64,000 nucleotides of DNA from Woeseia oceani (GTDB lineage Bacteria > Pseudomonadota > Gammaproteobacteria > Steroidobacterales > Woeseiaceae). The notes under the pieces are model-generated. The model was not told where the DNA came from, searched no databases, and saw only the letters and a list, made by a program, of their open reading frames with translations. The stretch is taken from the NCBI RefSeq assembly GCF_001677435.1, contig NZ_CP016268.1, forward strand, positions 3,089,001-3,153,000, read 5' to 3'. Of the stretch, positions 28,654 through 37,957 are shown piece by piece (the stretch's first letter is position 1; every line of letters begins with the position of its first letter). The position numbers and the translations under genes were made by a program.

Positions 28654-29277
28654 ATGCGCAAGCTCGAAAATACTGAACCGTTCCGTATAGGTCTGACAGG
28701 CGGCATCGCCAGCGGCAAGTCCCTCATCGCGAATTATTTCGAAGAGCTGGGCGTTCCGGTCATTGACACCGACGTCATTGCCCGCGAGCTGGTTGAACCG
28801 GGCAGTCCAGCGCTCAACGAAATACGGCAGATGTTCGGCGACCGGGTTATCGCGGTAGACGGTGGGCTGAACCGCGCGGCGCTGCGTACCATCGTTTTTG
28901 CCGACGAAGGTGAACGCCGCAAGCTGGAAGGTCTGCTGCATCCGCTGATACGGGAAGAGACTATGCGTCAGTCAGCCAGCGCAGGCGGCCGCTACCAGAT
29001 TATCGTAGTGCCGCTGCTGGCTGAATCGCCAATGCGCGAGAGCATGGACCGCATACTGGTGGTCGACGTACCGAAAGCATTGCAGCTTGAGCGACTACTC
29101 GCCCGTGACGCTGAAAACAAAGCTCAGGCTGAACGCATAATCGCCTCTCAGGCCAGCCGCGAAGAACGGCTGGCTATCGCCGATGACGTTATCAACAACG
29201 ACGGCTCTCTCGAGCTTGCCCGGCAACGGGTGGCGGAGCTCCACCGACGTTACGAACGCCTTGCTGCGCTGCGTTGA
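28654..29277 (+). CDS. coaE: Dephospho-CoA kinase
   Basis: CoaE phosphorylates dephospho-CoA on the ribose 3'-hydroxyl, the last step of coenzyme A synthesis. The P-loop reads GLTGGIASGKS at about residues 13-23, followed by the substrate-binding DTDVIARELVEPG (about 37). The 207-residue length is standard. The pilD-coaE-zapD linkage is conserved in gammaproteobacteria. Confidence 0.96.
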   Translation: MRKLENTEPFRIGLTGGIASGKSLIANYFEELGVPVIDTDVIARELVEPGSPALNEIRQMFGDRVIAVDGGLNRAALRTIVFADEGERRKLEGLLHPLIREETMRQSASAGGRYQIIVVPLLAESPMRESMDRILVVDVPKALQLERLLARDAENKAQAERIIASQASREERLAIADDVINNDGSLELARQRVAELHRRYERLAALR

Positions 29278-29390
29278 TCACCTTACCTGTCGCCGTTTGA
29301 AGTCATTTGCGCATACCGCCGCACGTGGCGCAGAATAGCGCAATGGTACGAGCCGTAATGACAGCAGAACAACACAGCGCCGGTCGGACG

Positions 29391-30146
29391 ATGTGCGAAT
29401 ACGAGCAGCCACTCAATGAGCGGATGCGCACTTTCATGCGCCTGGAGTTCCTGTATCAGCAGCTGCTGTACAACACCGAGCAGGAAGCCGACTGGGCTAC
29501 CCGTGCCGCCACCACGAGTTTGCTGGAGATTCTGGCCATCCTCAGTCGCGGCGACGTGCGCAGTGACGTCCACAAGGAACTGGACCGGCAACTCGATGTG
29601 CTGGAACGCTACAAATCGCAACCCGCCGTCGACGTCAAGCGCCTTTCTTCGCTGATTTCAAATCTGACCCACACACGGGAAGAACTGCGCAGTATCGGCG
29701 CACATTTTCTGCAGCCACTGAAAGATTGCGAGTTTCTGAGCTCGATCAAGCACCGGAGTGCAATCCCCGGTGGGACCTGCGAATTTGACTTACCGGAGTA
29801 CAGCCACTGGTTGCGGCAACCATTCGAGCGACGACAACAGGACATGCAGGGTTGGCTGCATATACTGCAACCGGTTTGCGACGCGGTGATTGAAGTGCTG
29901 TGGCTGATTCGGGAAAGCGCGCAACCGCAGGAACGCCGTGCGATCAATGGCATGTACCAACACAACATGCAACGCGATGCGCATTGCCAAATGTTGCGGG
30001 TTACGCTGCCATTGAACAGTCCGTTGTTTCCGGAGATCAGCGGGAGTCAGCACCGCTTTACCGTGCGCTTTCTCGAATGGTCAGCGATAGGCTCACGGGC
30101 CGTGCAGACCGGACACGACGTAAGCTTTCACATCAGTATTTGTTGA
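29391..30146 (+). CDS. zapD: Cell division protein ZapD
   Basis: ZapD (DUF1342) crosslinks and bundles FtsZ filaments at the division site. The 251-residue protein aligns with E. coli ZapD throughout: EQPLNERMRTFMRLEFLYQQ near the start, DVHKELDRQLDVLERY, and the SIPGG-like AIPGGTCEFDLPEYSHWL segment. The C-terminal strand SQHRFTVRFL is also conserved. I start at the ATG at 29391, just before EYEQPLNE as in E. coli; ATGs at 29358 and 29343 are in frame. The yacG gene that usually follows is missing; the mutT stop lies 21 bp away on the other strand. Confidence 0.92.
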   Translation: MCEYEQPLNERMRTFMRLEFLYQQLLYNTEQEADWATRAATTSLLEILAILSRGDVRSDVHKELDRQLDVLERYKSQPAVDVKRLSSLISNLTHTREELRSIGAHFLQPLKDCEFLSSIKHRSAIPGGTCEFDLPEYSHWLRQPFERRQQDMQGWLHILQPVCDAVIEVLWLIRESAQPQERRAINGMYQHNMQRDAHCQMLRVTLPLNSPLFPEISGSQHRFTVRFLEWSAIGSRAVQTGHDVSFHISIC

Positions 30147-30167
30147 GTCTGCGTCGCGGACTGACTG

Positions 30168-30578
30168 TCATACCCGGCGATCTCGGCCAAGCAGCGCTTC
30201 AAGTACGGGCCCGTCTGCCGGTAGCAATTCCGCGACGGAGATATCGGCCGGAAATCGCCACTCCATCGCCTGACCATCACAGGCTATTGGCTCGCGCTGC
30301 CAGCTATGCACCAGGAAAAAATCGAGTTCGACACTTCGGTCGGCGTACTCGTGCATCAAGTGCATGAAGTGCTCGGAGTCGCCGACTTCGACCGCCAGTT
30401 CTTCACGCAACTCACGCACCATTGCTTCAGCCGGTGTCTCGTCGCCCTGCAGCTTGCCGCCTGGAAACTCCCACAATCCGGCGAACGGCGAATCTCCGAG
30501 GCGTTCCGTAATCAGCACCCGGCCAGATGCATCGATCAAGATACCGGCCGCAACCTGCAAGCGTTGCGCAATGGTCAC
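30168..30578 (-). CDS. mutT: 8-oxo-dGTP diphosphatase MutT
   Basis: MutT hydrolyses 8-oxo-dGTP to prevent A:T to C:G transversions. The 136-residue protein has the Nudix box GGKLQGDETPAEAMVRELRE followed by ELAV, with the LWEFPGGK lead-in typical of MutT. It begins MTIAQRLQVAAGILIDASGRV. It follows secA after 9 bp on the same strand, the conserved secA-mutT arrangement. The bifunctional MutT/thiamine-phosphate synthase fusion seen in some relatives is absent. Confidence 0.93.
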   Translation of the reverse strand: MTIAQRLQVAAGILIDASGRVLITERLGDSPFAGLWEFPGGKLQGDETPAEAMVRELREELAVEVGDSEHFMHLMHEYADRSVELDFFLVHSWQREPIACDGQAMEWRFPADISVAELLPADGPVLEALLGRDRRV

Positions 30579-30587
30579 GTCAAACGG

Positions 30588-33506
30588 TCAACTCAAGCGG
30601 CCGTGGCATTGCTTGAACTTCTTGCCTGAACCGCAAGGGCACGGCTCGTTGCGGCCGACTTTGCGATCTTCGCGCACGAACGGTGCGGGCGCCTCGGCTG
30701 GCGGGCGCGGTATTGGGCCGTCACCCTGTCGACCAGCGGCTGCTGGTGGCGGCGCAGCCTGCCCCAGGGCCGGCGCATCGGCATGCTTGAATTCCATTGC
30801 CTGCGCTGCTCGGCGCTGTTGTTCCATGCGCTGGATATCTTCTTCGCTCTGAATCCGCACACGCGACAAAATTGTTGTCGTGTCGTGTTTGATCTGGTCC
30901 AGCATCGCGCCGAACATCTCGAACGCTTCGCGTTTGTATTCCTGCTTCGGGTTCTTCTGCGCATAGCCTCGCAGATGTATGCCCTGACGCAAGTAATCCA
31001 TTGCGGCCAGATGTTCCTTCCAGTGGTAGTCAAGTTGTTTCAACATGACTTCTTTCTCGACACTCCGCATCAACTCAGTGCCGATCGTTTTTTCTTTCTC
31101 AAGATACGCTTTGCGCAATTCCTCAACGACACGCTCGCGAATGGTTTCTTCGTTGAGCTTAGGATCGTCGCGCACCCACTGCGAAACATTCACGCGCGCC
31201 ATGAAATCGTGCTCGATGGCCTGGGTTAGCCCATCGGTATCCCACTGGTCCTCCAGACTGCCCGGCGGAATGTACTGCGCAACAACGTCTTCCACGACTT
31301 CGTCGCGAATCGCCATGACCGAGTCCTTGATATCGTCGGCGGCCATGAGTTCGCTGCGTTGATGGTAGACAACTTTACGCTGGTCATTGGCAACATCATC
31401 GTACTCAAGCAGGTTCTTGCGTATGTCAAAGTTATGCGCTTCGACTTTGCGCTGTGCCTTCTCGATTTGCCGCGACAGGATTTTGCTTTCTATCGCCTCA
31501 CCTTCACGCATACCGGCTCGCGACAGCAACGCCTTGGTTCTATTCGGATCGCCGAAGATCCGCATCAGGTTGTCTTCCATCGACAAATAGAAGCGACTTG
31601 AGCCGGGATCACCTTGACGACCGGAGCGGCCGCGCAACTGGTTGTCGATACGCCGTGACTCGTGGCGCTCAGTACCGATGATGTGCAGTCCACCGGCCTC
31701 AAGTACAACTTTCTGACGCGCCTCCCATTCGGCTTTGACCACCTCTTTGTCCGCGTCCTCGCCTGCGTCGGCGTATGCCGCTTCGAGGTTGCCGCCAAGC
31801 ACGATATCGGTACCGCGCCCCGCCATGTTCGTTGCGATGGTAATCGCGCCTGGTCGGCCGGCCTGCTGTACTACCGTCGCCTCGCGTTCGTGTTGCTTGG
31901 CATTCAGCACTTCGTGCTGCACGCCCTTTTTCTTCAGCAGCGACGATAAATATTCCGACGTTTCAATTGATGTCGTACCCACCAGCACCGGCTGCTGACG
32001 TTCGCGGCAGTCGACGATGTCTTCGATGATCGCGTCGAATTTATCCTTCTGCGTCAGGTAGACAAGGTCCGGCTGGTCCTTGCGTACCATCGGCCTGTGG
32101 GTTGGGATCACTATGACCTCTAGGCCATAAATTGTTTGGAATTCAAAGGCTTCCGTATCAGCCGTGCCCGTCATACCGGACAGGCTGTTGTACAGCCGGA
32201 AGTAATTCTGAAAAGTGATGGAGGCAACCGTCTGATTCTCCTGCTTGACGGCAACGCCTTCCTTCGCTTCGATCGCCTGATGCAATCCATCGGACCATCG
32301 ACGTCCCGGCATGGTTCGGCCAGTAAACTCGTCGACGATGACAATCTCGCCGTTGCTGACGATGTATTCGACGTCCTTGTTAAACATGACATGAGCGCGC
32401 AACGCGGCGTTCAGGTGATGCAACAGTCGAATATTGCCGGCGTCATACAGGCTTGAACCTTCTTCCAGGAGTCCGGCCTGGGACATCAATTGTTCAACGT
32501 ACTGATGTCCGTCTTCTGTGACGTGCACCTGCTTTGCTTTCTCGTCGGTCGTGTAGTGACCGCGTATCGCCAGGCGGCACAGTGGAATCTTGCCGTCCTC
32601 AACCTGCACAACATCGGCATTTCTTGATTCTGCCAAGTCTATCGCCGCAGAAAGCGACATGACTTCCTCGCCATCGTCTGATTTCAGCAGCTTGCCGTGC
32701 TCATCCTTCAGCTTGATGGACTTTGCATTGATGTTGAAATTATTCGAATCCGCTGTGTCCTCGTGCAGACGCAACTTGGGAATCAGCTTGTTGATCTTTT
32801 GATAGAGATCTGTGTTCTCTTCGGTTGGACCGGAGATGATCAGCGGCGTACGTGCTTCATCGATCAGAATCGAGTCGACCTCATCGACAATCGCAAAATT
32901 CAGCGGGCGCTGGACTTTGTCATCAGGGGAGAACGCCAGATTGTCACGCAGGTAGTCGAATCCCAGTTCATTGTTGGTCGCATAGGTGATGTCCGCGTTA
33001 TAGGACTCCGCTTTCTGCTGCTGTGTCTGACCGCTACGGGTCACGCCGACGGTCAAACCCAGGAACTCATACACCGGCCGCATCCAGTCGGCGTCGCGCT
33101 GCGCGAGATACTCGTTAACCGTGACTATGTGCACGCCCTTGCCGCTCAAAGCATTCAGATAAGCAGGCAGAGTCGCTACCAGCGTCTTGCCTTCGCCAGT
33201 CCGCATTTCGGCAATATTGCCTTGATGCAAAACCATGCCGCCGATCAATTGCACGTCAAAGGGCCGCATACCCAGTGTCCGCCATGCGGCTTCACGGGCG
33301 ACTGCGAAGGCTTCCGGGAGTAGTTGATCCAGCGTTGCACCATCGGCTATACGCTGTTTGAATTCGTCGGTCTTTGCTGCCAAAGCACCGTCATCCAGTG
33401 CTTTGATGCCCTCTTCCAGATCGTTGACGCGTTTTACGACCTTGTACATCTGCCGCAGCAGGCGTTGATTACGGCTACCAAAAAATCGAGTAAGAAAATT
33501 TGCCAC
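30588..33506 (-). CDS. secA: Preprotein translocase ATPase SecA
   Basis: SecA drives post-translational export through SecYEG. The 972-residue protein shows Walker A MRTGEGKT (about residue 103), the DEAD-type [12 protein letters not shown] (about 208), and a C-terminal zinc-binding tail with [14 protein letters not shown] that binds SecB and phospholipid. I start at the GTG at 33506 ([13 protein letters not shown]), because GGAG lies 9 bases upstream and SecA proteins begin there; the longer reading would start with TTG inside that Shine-Dalgarno. No secM-like arrest peptide precedes it; an M23-family gene lies upstream. Confidence 0.96.
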   Translation of the reverse strand: MANFLTRFFGSRNQRLLRQMYKVVKRVNDLEEGIKALDDGALAAKTDEFKQRIADGATLDQLLPEAFAVAREAAWRTLGMRPFDVQLIGGMVLHQGNIAEMRTGEGKTLVATLPAYLNALSGKGVHIVTVNEYLAQRDADWMRPVYEFLGLTVGVTRSGQTQQQKAESYNADITYATNNELGFDYLRDNLAFSPDDKVQRPLNFAIVDEVDSILIDEARTPLIISGPTEENTDLYQKINKLIPKLRLHEDTADSNNFNINAKSIKLKDEHGKLLKSDDGEEVMSLSAAIDLAESRNADVVQVEDGKIPLCRLAIRGHYTTDEKAKQVHVTEDGHQYVEQLMSQAGLLEEGSSLYDAGNIRLLHHLNAALRAHVMFNKDVEYIVSNGEIVIVDEFTGRTMPGRRWSDGLHQAIEAKEGVAVKQENQTVASITFQNYFRLYNSLSGMTGTADTEAFEFQTIYGLEVIVIPTHRPMVRKDQPDLVYLTQKDKFDAIIEDIVDCRERQQPVLVGTTSIETSEYLSSLLKKKGVQHEVLNAKQHEREATVVQQAGRPGAITIATNMAGRGTDIVLGGNLEAAYADAGEDADKEVVKAEWEARQKVVLEAGGLHIIGTERHESRRIDNQLRGRSGRQGDPGSSRFYLSMEDNLMRIFGDPNRTKALLSRAGMREGEAIESKILSRQIEKAQRKVEAHNFDIRKNLLEYDDVANDQRKVVYHQRSELMAADDIKDSVMAIRDEVVEDVVAQYIPPGSLEDQWDTDGLTQAIEHDFMARVNVSQWVRDDPKLNEETIRERVVEELRKAYLEKEKTIGTELMRSVEKEVMLKQLDYHWKEHLAAMDYLRQGIHLRGYAQKNPKQEYKREAFEMFGAMLDQIKHDTTTILSRVRIQSEEDIQRMEQQRRAAQAMEFKHADAPALGQAAPPPAAAGRQGDGPIPRPPAEAPAPFVREDRKVGRNEPCPCGSGKKFKQCHGRLS

Positions 33507-33779
33507 TGAGGGCTCCTGCAAGAGGGTATTCGGCCACGGACGTTACCGCCACGACCACACACAAAGACCGGTATTTTACGTACTGACTGGAAATTTGCAC
33601 CACGGATTACCCTGACTAAGACAAATTGCCGAACCGGGGTTCCGGCAAGCATCGTCAAGAACGTCCGTTGTTGTTGAATGAAAGAAGGATTATGAGGCCG
33701 GTGGAGACGATTCCAAGGGCCTTACAGAGCGAGAATCGTACCTGGGCCGATGGCCCGCGGTTACCCGTAAACGGCTCGC

Positions 33780-34715
33780 TTACTCGGCGGCGCCCTTGCG
33801 AACAAACGACACGGGATTAACCCGCTTGCCGCGGTGCAGGACCTCAAAATGAAGATTCGGCCCGGTAGCCCGACCTGTCTCGCCCATCAGCGCAACCGTC
33901 TGACCCTTGCGGACTTCTTCGCCCACGGCAACGAGGTTTTCCAGATTGTGCGCATAACGTGTGGCGTAGCCGTTGCCGTGATTGATCTCGACCAACTGCC
34001 CATAGCCGTAGCGTTTGGACGACCAGGTCACGACCCCGTCCGCTACCGCAATGATTTCCGCGCCTTCCTTGCCCGCGAAATCAACTCCGCGGTGATTCGC
34101 AGTCTTGCCTGTAAAAGGATCGGTTCGACGGCCGAAATAGGACGACATCCAGCCTGATTTGACCGGCATGCCGTGCGGGTAGACGCGATCATTGAGGTTC
34201 TGATTGAGAATGACCGATTCGAGGACACCCAGTTGCGCTTCGCGATTGTCGAGTTGCATCGCCAGTCCCTCCATCGCGGTCAGGACCTCGGGCACTGCTG
34301 CAGACGAACCGGCCGAATCAGGCTCCTCGGGACCGCCAAGCGCCGGGATGGCGTCAAAATCAAATTCACCGTCGTCGAGATCGGCCATTTCAGTCAGGCG
34401 GCGACCCAGCGCATCGAGCCGGATCACCCGCGCATTCATCTGGCCGATTCGCAGCGCCAGCGCGTTCAGGGTGTCTTCGGTTTCTTGCCGGGTTGTCAGA
34501 ATGGCATCACGCTGTGCTTCAAGCTCGGCGTTCAAAGCAGCGGTGGTTTCCAAGCTTACGCCGGAACCGTTGTGTACCGAGTAAATATAGCCACCGAAAA
34601 AAGCCGCCCCGCAAAAGCCACTGATAATCAGCGCTGCAAACAGCCCTGCGGTGGGTCCGGACAGGCTGATCTGCCGAGGTTTGCCAAACCCCTTGCCAAA
34701 TATCACTACATTCAT
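33780..34715 (-). CDS. M23-family (LytM) envelope protein, HxH motif altered
   Basis: This 311-residue protein has one N-terminal membrane anchor (about residues 22-46), a coiled-coil region (about 55-105), and a C-terminal LytM domain (about 188-305), so it should face the periplasm. M23 enzymes are zinc DD-endopeptidases that cut peptidoglycan crosslinks. The first zinc motif HRGVD is intact. The second usually reads HxH but here is NLHFEV, so the catalytic first His is Asn while the zinc-ligand His remains. It may therefore be weakly active or an amidase activator like EnvC/NlpD. It is 273 bp upstream of secA, a common gammaproteobacterial arrangement. Confidence 0.88.
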   Translation of the reverse strand: MNVVIFGKGFGKPRQISLSGPTAGLFAALIISGFCGAAFFGGYIYSVHNGSGVSLETTAALNAELEAQRDAILTTRQETEDTLNALALRIGQMNARVIRLDALGRRLTEMADLDDGEFDFDAIPALGGPEEPDSAGSSAAVPEVLTAMEGLAMQLDNREAQLGVLESVILNQNLNDRVYPHGMPVKSGWMSSYFGRRTDPFTGKTANHRGVDFAGKEGAEIIAVADGVVTWSSKRYGYGQLVEINHGNGYATRYAHNLENLVAVGEEVRKGQTVALMGETGRATGPNLHFEVLHRGKRVNPVSFVRKGAAE

Positions 34716-35025
34716 TAACTACGCCCCGGATGCGTATGTTCAAAAGTATTTGCGCTAACGTAACCATCGGAATCATGGCCCGGCTGCCGGTCGTGGCGCC
34801 GTGTCGTTTTTGTCAGCCTGTGCTCGATGATCACTTCGGTAGCCCCGCTATCGTAGGACTAAACGCCCCTTAGATCGGTGGTTTTGCGTCCCCGTCTTTC
34901 GGCGGGTATGCCCTTGTCAAGGCGGTCAATATGCATAATGACGCTTTTCATTACAAGATCGCACGGCCAGAATGTCGACCCCGGTCACTTGTGGTCCGCT
35001 GAAAACGCCTAACCCGTCACATTTC
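34716..35025. other. Divergent intergenic region, M23-family gene / dciA
   Basis: These 310 bp separate two divergent genes and should contain both promoters. I see no convincing -35/-10 pair, no coding potential and no strong terminator. A weak 6-bp hairpin (CCCGTC/GGCGGG) lies near 34890, and a TTGTCA at about 34916 has a CATAAT 14 bp downstream, too close for a sigma-70 promoter. Confidence 0.5.
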
Positions 35026-35334
35026 ATGAGCATTATTCGCCTCGACAAACTGCTGAAGTCCCCTTCCTCGAGCCGCCTGGAGGAAATTATTCAGCGTGCC
35101 CGCCGACATCAGGACCTGACGGAGCTCATTAAATCCAGTTTAGACAAGGACTTAGCTGAGGCAGTGGTGTCGGTCAGCGTGCAGAAGGACGAACTGGTCG
35201 TGGTCGCCAGCAGCTCGGCGTGGGCCGCACGCCTGCGATTTGAGGCAGATTCACTGTTGCGCGCCGCGCGCGCGCAAATAGCGGACGTTGCGCGTTGCCA
35301 GGTCAGAGTCGCCCGCCAAGGGCCGGGGGACTGA
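35026..35334 (+). CDS. dciA: DnaB helicase loader DciA (DUF721)
   Basis: DciA is the ancestral loader of the replicative helicase DnaB in bacteria that lack DnaC. The 102-residue protein is a minimal DUF721 domain: LDKLLKSPSSSRLEEIIQRA, then VVSVSVQKDELVVVASSSAW and AARLRFEADSLLRAAR. The long disordered C-terminus of some family members is absent. I start at 35026 (MSIIRLDKLL); an in-frame ATG at 34972 would add 18 unconserved residues. It sits between lpxC and the secA-associated M23 gene, the common gammaproteobacterial location, and its stop is only 2 bp from the lpxC stop. Confidence 0.88.
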   Translation: MSIIRLDKLLKSPSSSRLEEIIQRARRHQDLTELIKSSLDKDLAEAVVSVSVQKDELVVVASSSAWAARLRFEADSLLRAARAQIADVARCQVRVARQGPGD

Positions 35335-35336
35335 CG

Positions 35337-36245
35337 TCAGGCGTAGGCCGGGGTCGCGTAGGAAATAGGCGCCTTCGTCGCATCCTCGTAGGTAACCTCT
35401 TCCCAGGCGGTCGTATCAGCAAGCATCGCCCGCATCAGTTTATTGTTCAGGTCGTGGCCCGATTTGTGCGCGGAGAACTCGCCAATCACGGTACGGCCAA
35501 GCAGGTATATATCGCCGATCGCATCCAGAATTTTGTGAACAACAAATTCGTTGGCGTACCGGAGGCCGTCCTCATTGAGGATGCGGTAGTCATCGAGCAC
35601 GATGGCGTTATCCATGCTGCCACCGAGTGTCAGGTTGCGTTCACGCAAAGTTTCAACATCGCGCAGGAAACAAAACGTGCGCGCCCGACTGACTTCTTTG
35701 AGGAACGACGATGAGGAAAAGTCGATCGACGCATGCTGACTGAGCTTGTTAAACACCGGGTGATTGAAGTCGATATCGAAGTTGACTTTAAAGCCGTTAA
35801 ACGGCGTCAATTGTGCCCACTTGTCGCCTTCTTCGATGCGGATTTTGCGCTTGATCCGGACAAAGCGCTTGGCGGCATTCTGCTCTTCGATCCCCGCAGA
35901 CTGCAGCAGGAATACAAACGGAGCCGCACTGCCATCCATGATCGGCACTTCAGGCGCCGACAGGTCCACGTACAGATTGTCGATGCCCAGACCGGCGAGT
36001 GCTGACATCAAATGCTCGACCGTCGCAACCTTGACATCGCCTTTGACCAGCGTGGTACCCAGCATGGTCTCGCCGACCAGATTGGGGTCTGCGGGAATAT
36101 CCACCGGCACGTCCAGATCGACACGCCGAAAGGTGATACCCGTATTGGCGGCCGCCGGACGCAGAGTCATGTAGACCTTCTCGCCCGTATGCAGCCCCAC
36201 GCCAGTGGCCCGAATGGCCGTTTTCAAGGTGCGTTGTCGCAACAT
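35337..36245 (-). CDS. lpxC: UDP-3-O-acyl-N-acetylglucosamine deacetylase LpxC
   Basis: LpxC catalyses the committed step of lipid A synthesis, a zinc-dependent deacetylation. The zinc ligands are visible in [16 protein letters not shown] (about residue 77) and [11 protein letters not shown] (about 235), and the catalytic His in [12 protein letters not shown] (about 263). I start at the ATG at 36245 (MLRQRTLK), matching E. coli MIKQRTLK; a GTG two codons upstream is possible. It is last in the dcw series but separated from ftsZ by about 417 bp containing a terminator, so it probably has its own promoter. Confidence 0.96.
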   Translation of the reverse strand: MLRQRTLKTAIRATGVGLHTGEKVYMTLRPAAANTGITFRRVDLDVPVDIPADPNLVGETMLGTTLVKGDVKVATVEHLMSALAGLGIDNLYVDLSAPEVPIMDGSAAPFVFLLQSAGIEEQNAAKRFVRIKRKIRIEEGDKWAQLTPFNGFKVNFDIDFNHPVFNKLSQHASIDFSSSSFLKEVSRARTFCFLRDVETLRERNLTLGGSMDNAIVLDDYRILNEDGLRYANEFVVHKILDAIGDIYLLGRTVIGEFSAHKSGHDLNNKLMRAMLADTTAWEEVTYEDATKAPISYATPAYA

Positions 36246-36305
36246 TGCCACAAATTCTCGCTAAGCTATCCGCGGCGCGCTCGCGTCCAAGGAAATCGCG
36301 AGCAT

Positions 36306-36351
36306 CCGCTGGTTGTATGGGCTGCAGTGCAGCCGGAGCTGCGGGCAGCGG
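36306..36351 (-). repeat. Nested inverted repeats in the lpxC upstream leader
   Basis: A perfect 15-nt palindrome with one central base (GGCTGCA-G-TGCAGCC, 36320-36334) is nested inside CCGCTG (36306-36311) and CAGCGG (36346-36351). Read as minus-strand RNA it folds as an outer 6-bp stem, an internal loop and an inner 5-bp stem with a 5-nt loop, ending about 60 nt before the lpxC start. The remaining ftsZ-lpxC gap holds the ftsZ terminator and a weak promoter-like TTGAAC-16-TAATCT near 36464-36491. I see no gene in it. Confidence 0.45.
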
Positions 36352-36571
36352 AAAACCGACTGGCTGTGTCAGCCGGAAATGTCGTCTTTGGGTGGCCCGT
36401 GTTGCAGAAACACCACTTATTTTTCAATGACTTACGGTCATTCTCTCATTCAATTTGGGCGAAAGATTAGCACACCGTCTCTCAAGTTCAAGTCATTCGC
36501 TGCGGCCATTGCTGTTACGAAACCATCGACAGGCTGCTTCCGACCCCGGTTATTGGACGTTGTTCCCCGTT

Positions 36572-36603
36572 GAAAATGGCCGACCCGATCATTCGGGCCG
36601 GCC
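36572..36603 (-). terminator. Probable terminator of the dcw operon after ftsZ
   Basis: On the minus strand GGCCGGCCCGA (36603-36593) and TCGGGTCGGCC (36588-36578) form an 11-bp stem with one G-U pair and a 4-nt loop, followed by ATTTTC. It begins 60 bp after the ftsZ stop. The T run is short, so efficiency may be moderate. Confidence 0.65.
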
Positions 36604-36662
36604 ACAGCGGAGGCACTGGCTCGCGCAGAGTGAGTGACGCGAGCTTTACAGCATTGGCGGAC

Positions 36663-37841
36663 CTAGTCTGCCTGGCGCCGCAAAAACGCCGGAATATCCA
36701 GCAAGTCATCTTGCAAACCGGGCTCTTCCAGGCCGTCGCCTACCGCACGCTTGCGCTGTACAGTTGGCTTGTCCAGCGAGTGATAGTTCGGTTCCGAAGA
36801 CGGTGCCGAAGCCTGTGCCGGTGCCTGCGTTGGTGCGTCGTAACTGCGGCGCACAACCCGCATAGGCGTATTCGCTTGCGCCATCTGCTTGCCCAGTCCG
36901 GTTGCAACAACCGTCACCCGAATCCGGTCGCCCATGTCCGGATCGATTACCGTGCCTACGACCACAGTCGCATCATCGGATGCAAACTCCTTGATCGTGT
37001 TGCCCACTTCCTGGAATTCGCCGATCGACAAGTCCATGCCGGCCGTGACGTTAACCAGAATGCCGTTCGCGCCGGCCAGGTTAATGTCCTCGAGCAACGG
37101 ACTGGAAACAGCCATTTCGGCCGCTTCCCGTGCCCGGTCTTCACCCGACGACGATCCCGAGCCCATCATGGCCATACCCATTTCCGCCATAACAGTCCGC
37201 ACGTCGGCAAAGTCGACGTTGATCAGGCCGGGTCGCGTTATCAGTTCTGCGATGCCCTGCACTGCGCCCTGCAGCACTTCATTGGCCGACCGGAATGCGT
37301 CGAGCAAAGTTGTGTCACCGCCCAATACGGACAGCAGTTTTTCATTTGGAATCGTGATCAGCGAGTCAACGTACTTGCCGAGTTCAGCAATACCCTGATC
37401 CGCAATCATCATGCGCTTTCCACCTTCCATGATGAACGGCTTGGTCACGACTGCGACGGTCAGAATGCCCAGCTCTTTGGCAACCTGCGCGACGATAGGA
37501 GCTGCACCGGTTCCTGTACCACCGCCCATACCGGCTGTGATAAACAACATGTCAGCGCCTTCGATGACTTCGGTAATGCGGTCACGGTCTTCCATGGCCG
37601 CTTGCCTGCCAACGTCAGGGTCCGCACCGGCTCCCAACCCTTTGGTGATATTGCAACCGATCTGCAAGGCTGTACGCACGCGTGCACTGTTAAGTGCCTG
37701 TGCGTCTGTGTTGGCGCAGATAAAATCCACGCCCTCGATACCGGAATTGACCATGTGCGCGACGGCATTGCCGCCACCACCGCCAACTCCGATGACTTTT
37801 ATTACTGCGCTCTGGCTATGCGCATCCATTAATTCGAACAT
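36663..37841 (-). CDS. ftsZ: Cell division protein FtsZ
   Basis: FtsZ is the tubulin-like GTPase that forms the Z ring. The 392-residue protein has VIGVGGGGGNAV near the N-terminus, the GTP signature GGGTGTGAAP (about residue 108) and the T7-loop region NVDFADVRTVM (about 207). A variable linker follows (about 318-375), and then the conserved C-terminal peptide DDLLDIPAFLRRQAD, which binds FtsA and ZipA. GGAGGG precedes the ATG. It is preceded by ftsA with a 116-bp gap, the largest within the dcw cluster, which could hold an extra ftsZ promoter. Confidence 0.97.
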   Translation of the reverse strand: MFELMDAHSQSAVIKVIGVGGGGGNAVAHMVNSGIEGVDFICANTDAQALNSARVRTALQIGCNITKGLGAGADPDVGRQAAMEDRDRITEVIEGADMLFITAGMGGGTGTGAAPIVAQVAKELGILTVAVVTKPFIMEGGKRMMIADQGIAELGKYVDSLITIPNEKLLSVLGGDTTLLDAFRSANEVLQGAVQGIAELITRPGLINVDFADVRTVMAEMGMAMMGSGSSSGEDRAREAAEMAVSSPLLEDINLAGANGILVNVTAGMDLSIGEFQEVGNTIKEFASDDATVVVGTVIDPDMGDRIRVTVVATGLGKQMAQANTPMRVVRRSYDAPTQAPAQASAPSSEPNYHSLDKPTVQRKRAVGDGLEEPGLQDDLLDIPAFLRRQAD

Positions 37842-37957
37842 GAATCATCCCTCCGCTTAAGGATTTTCTAGACCTTTCAACTCTCACTCTTGCCCATGTT
37901 ACGCGCTCATCTGCGTAACGTATTTTTCGTGGTACCGGTCCGAAGACCGCATCACCA

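Noticed and set aside
33507-33779. secM-like arrest gene upstream of secA
   Set aside because: The 273-bp gap has no minus-strand frame with a signal peptide or arrest motif; the nearest upstream gene is the M23-family protein.
36570-37832. 420-codon open frame opposite ftsZ
   Set aside because: Shadow frame; ftsZ is unmistakable on the minus strand, and the plus-strand product is Cys/His/Arg-rich without motifs.
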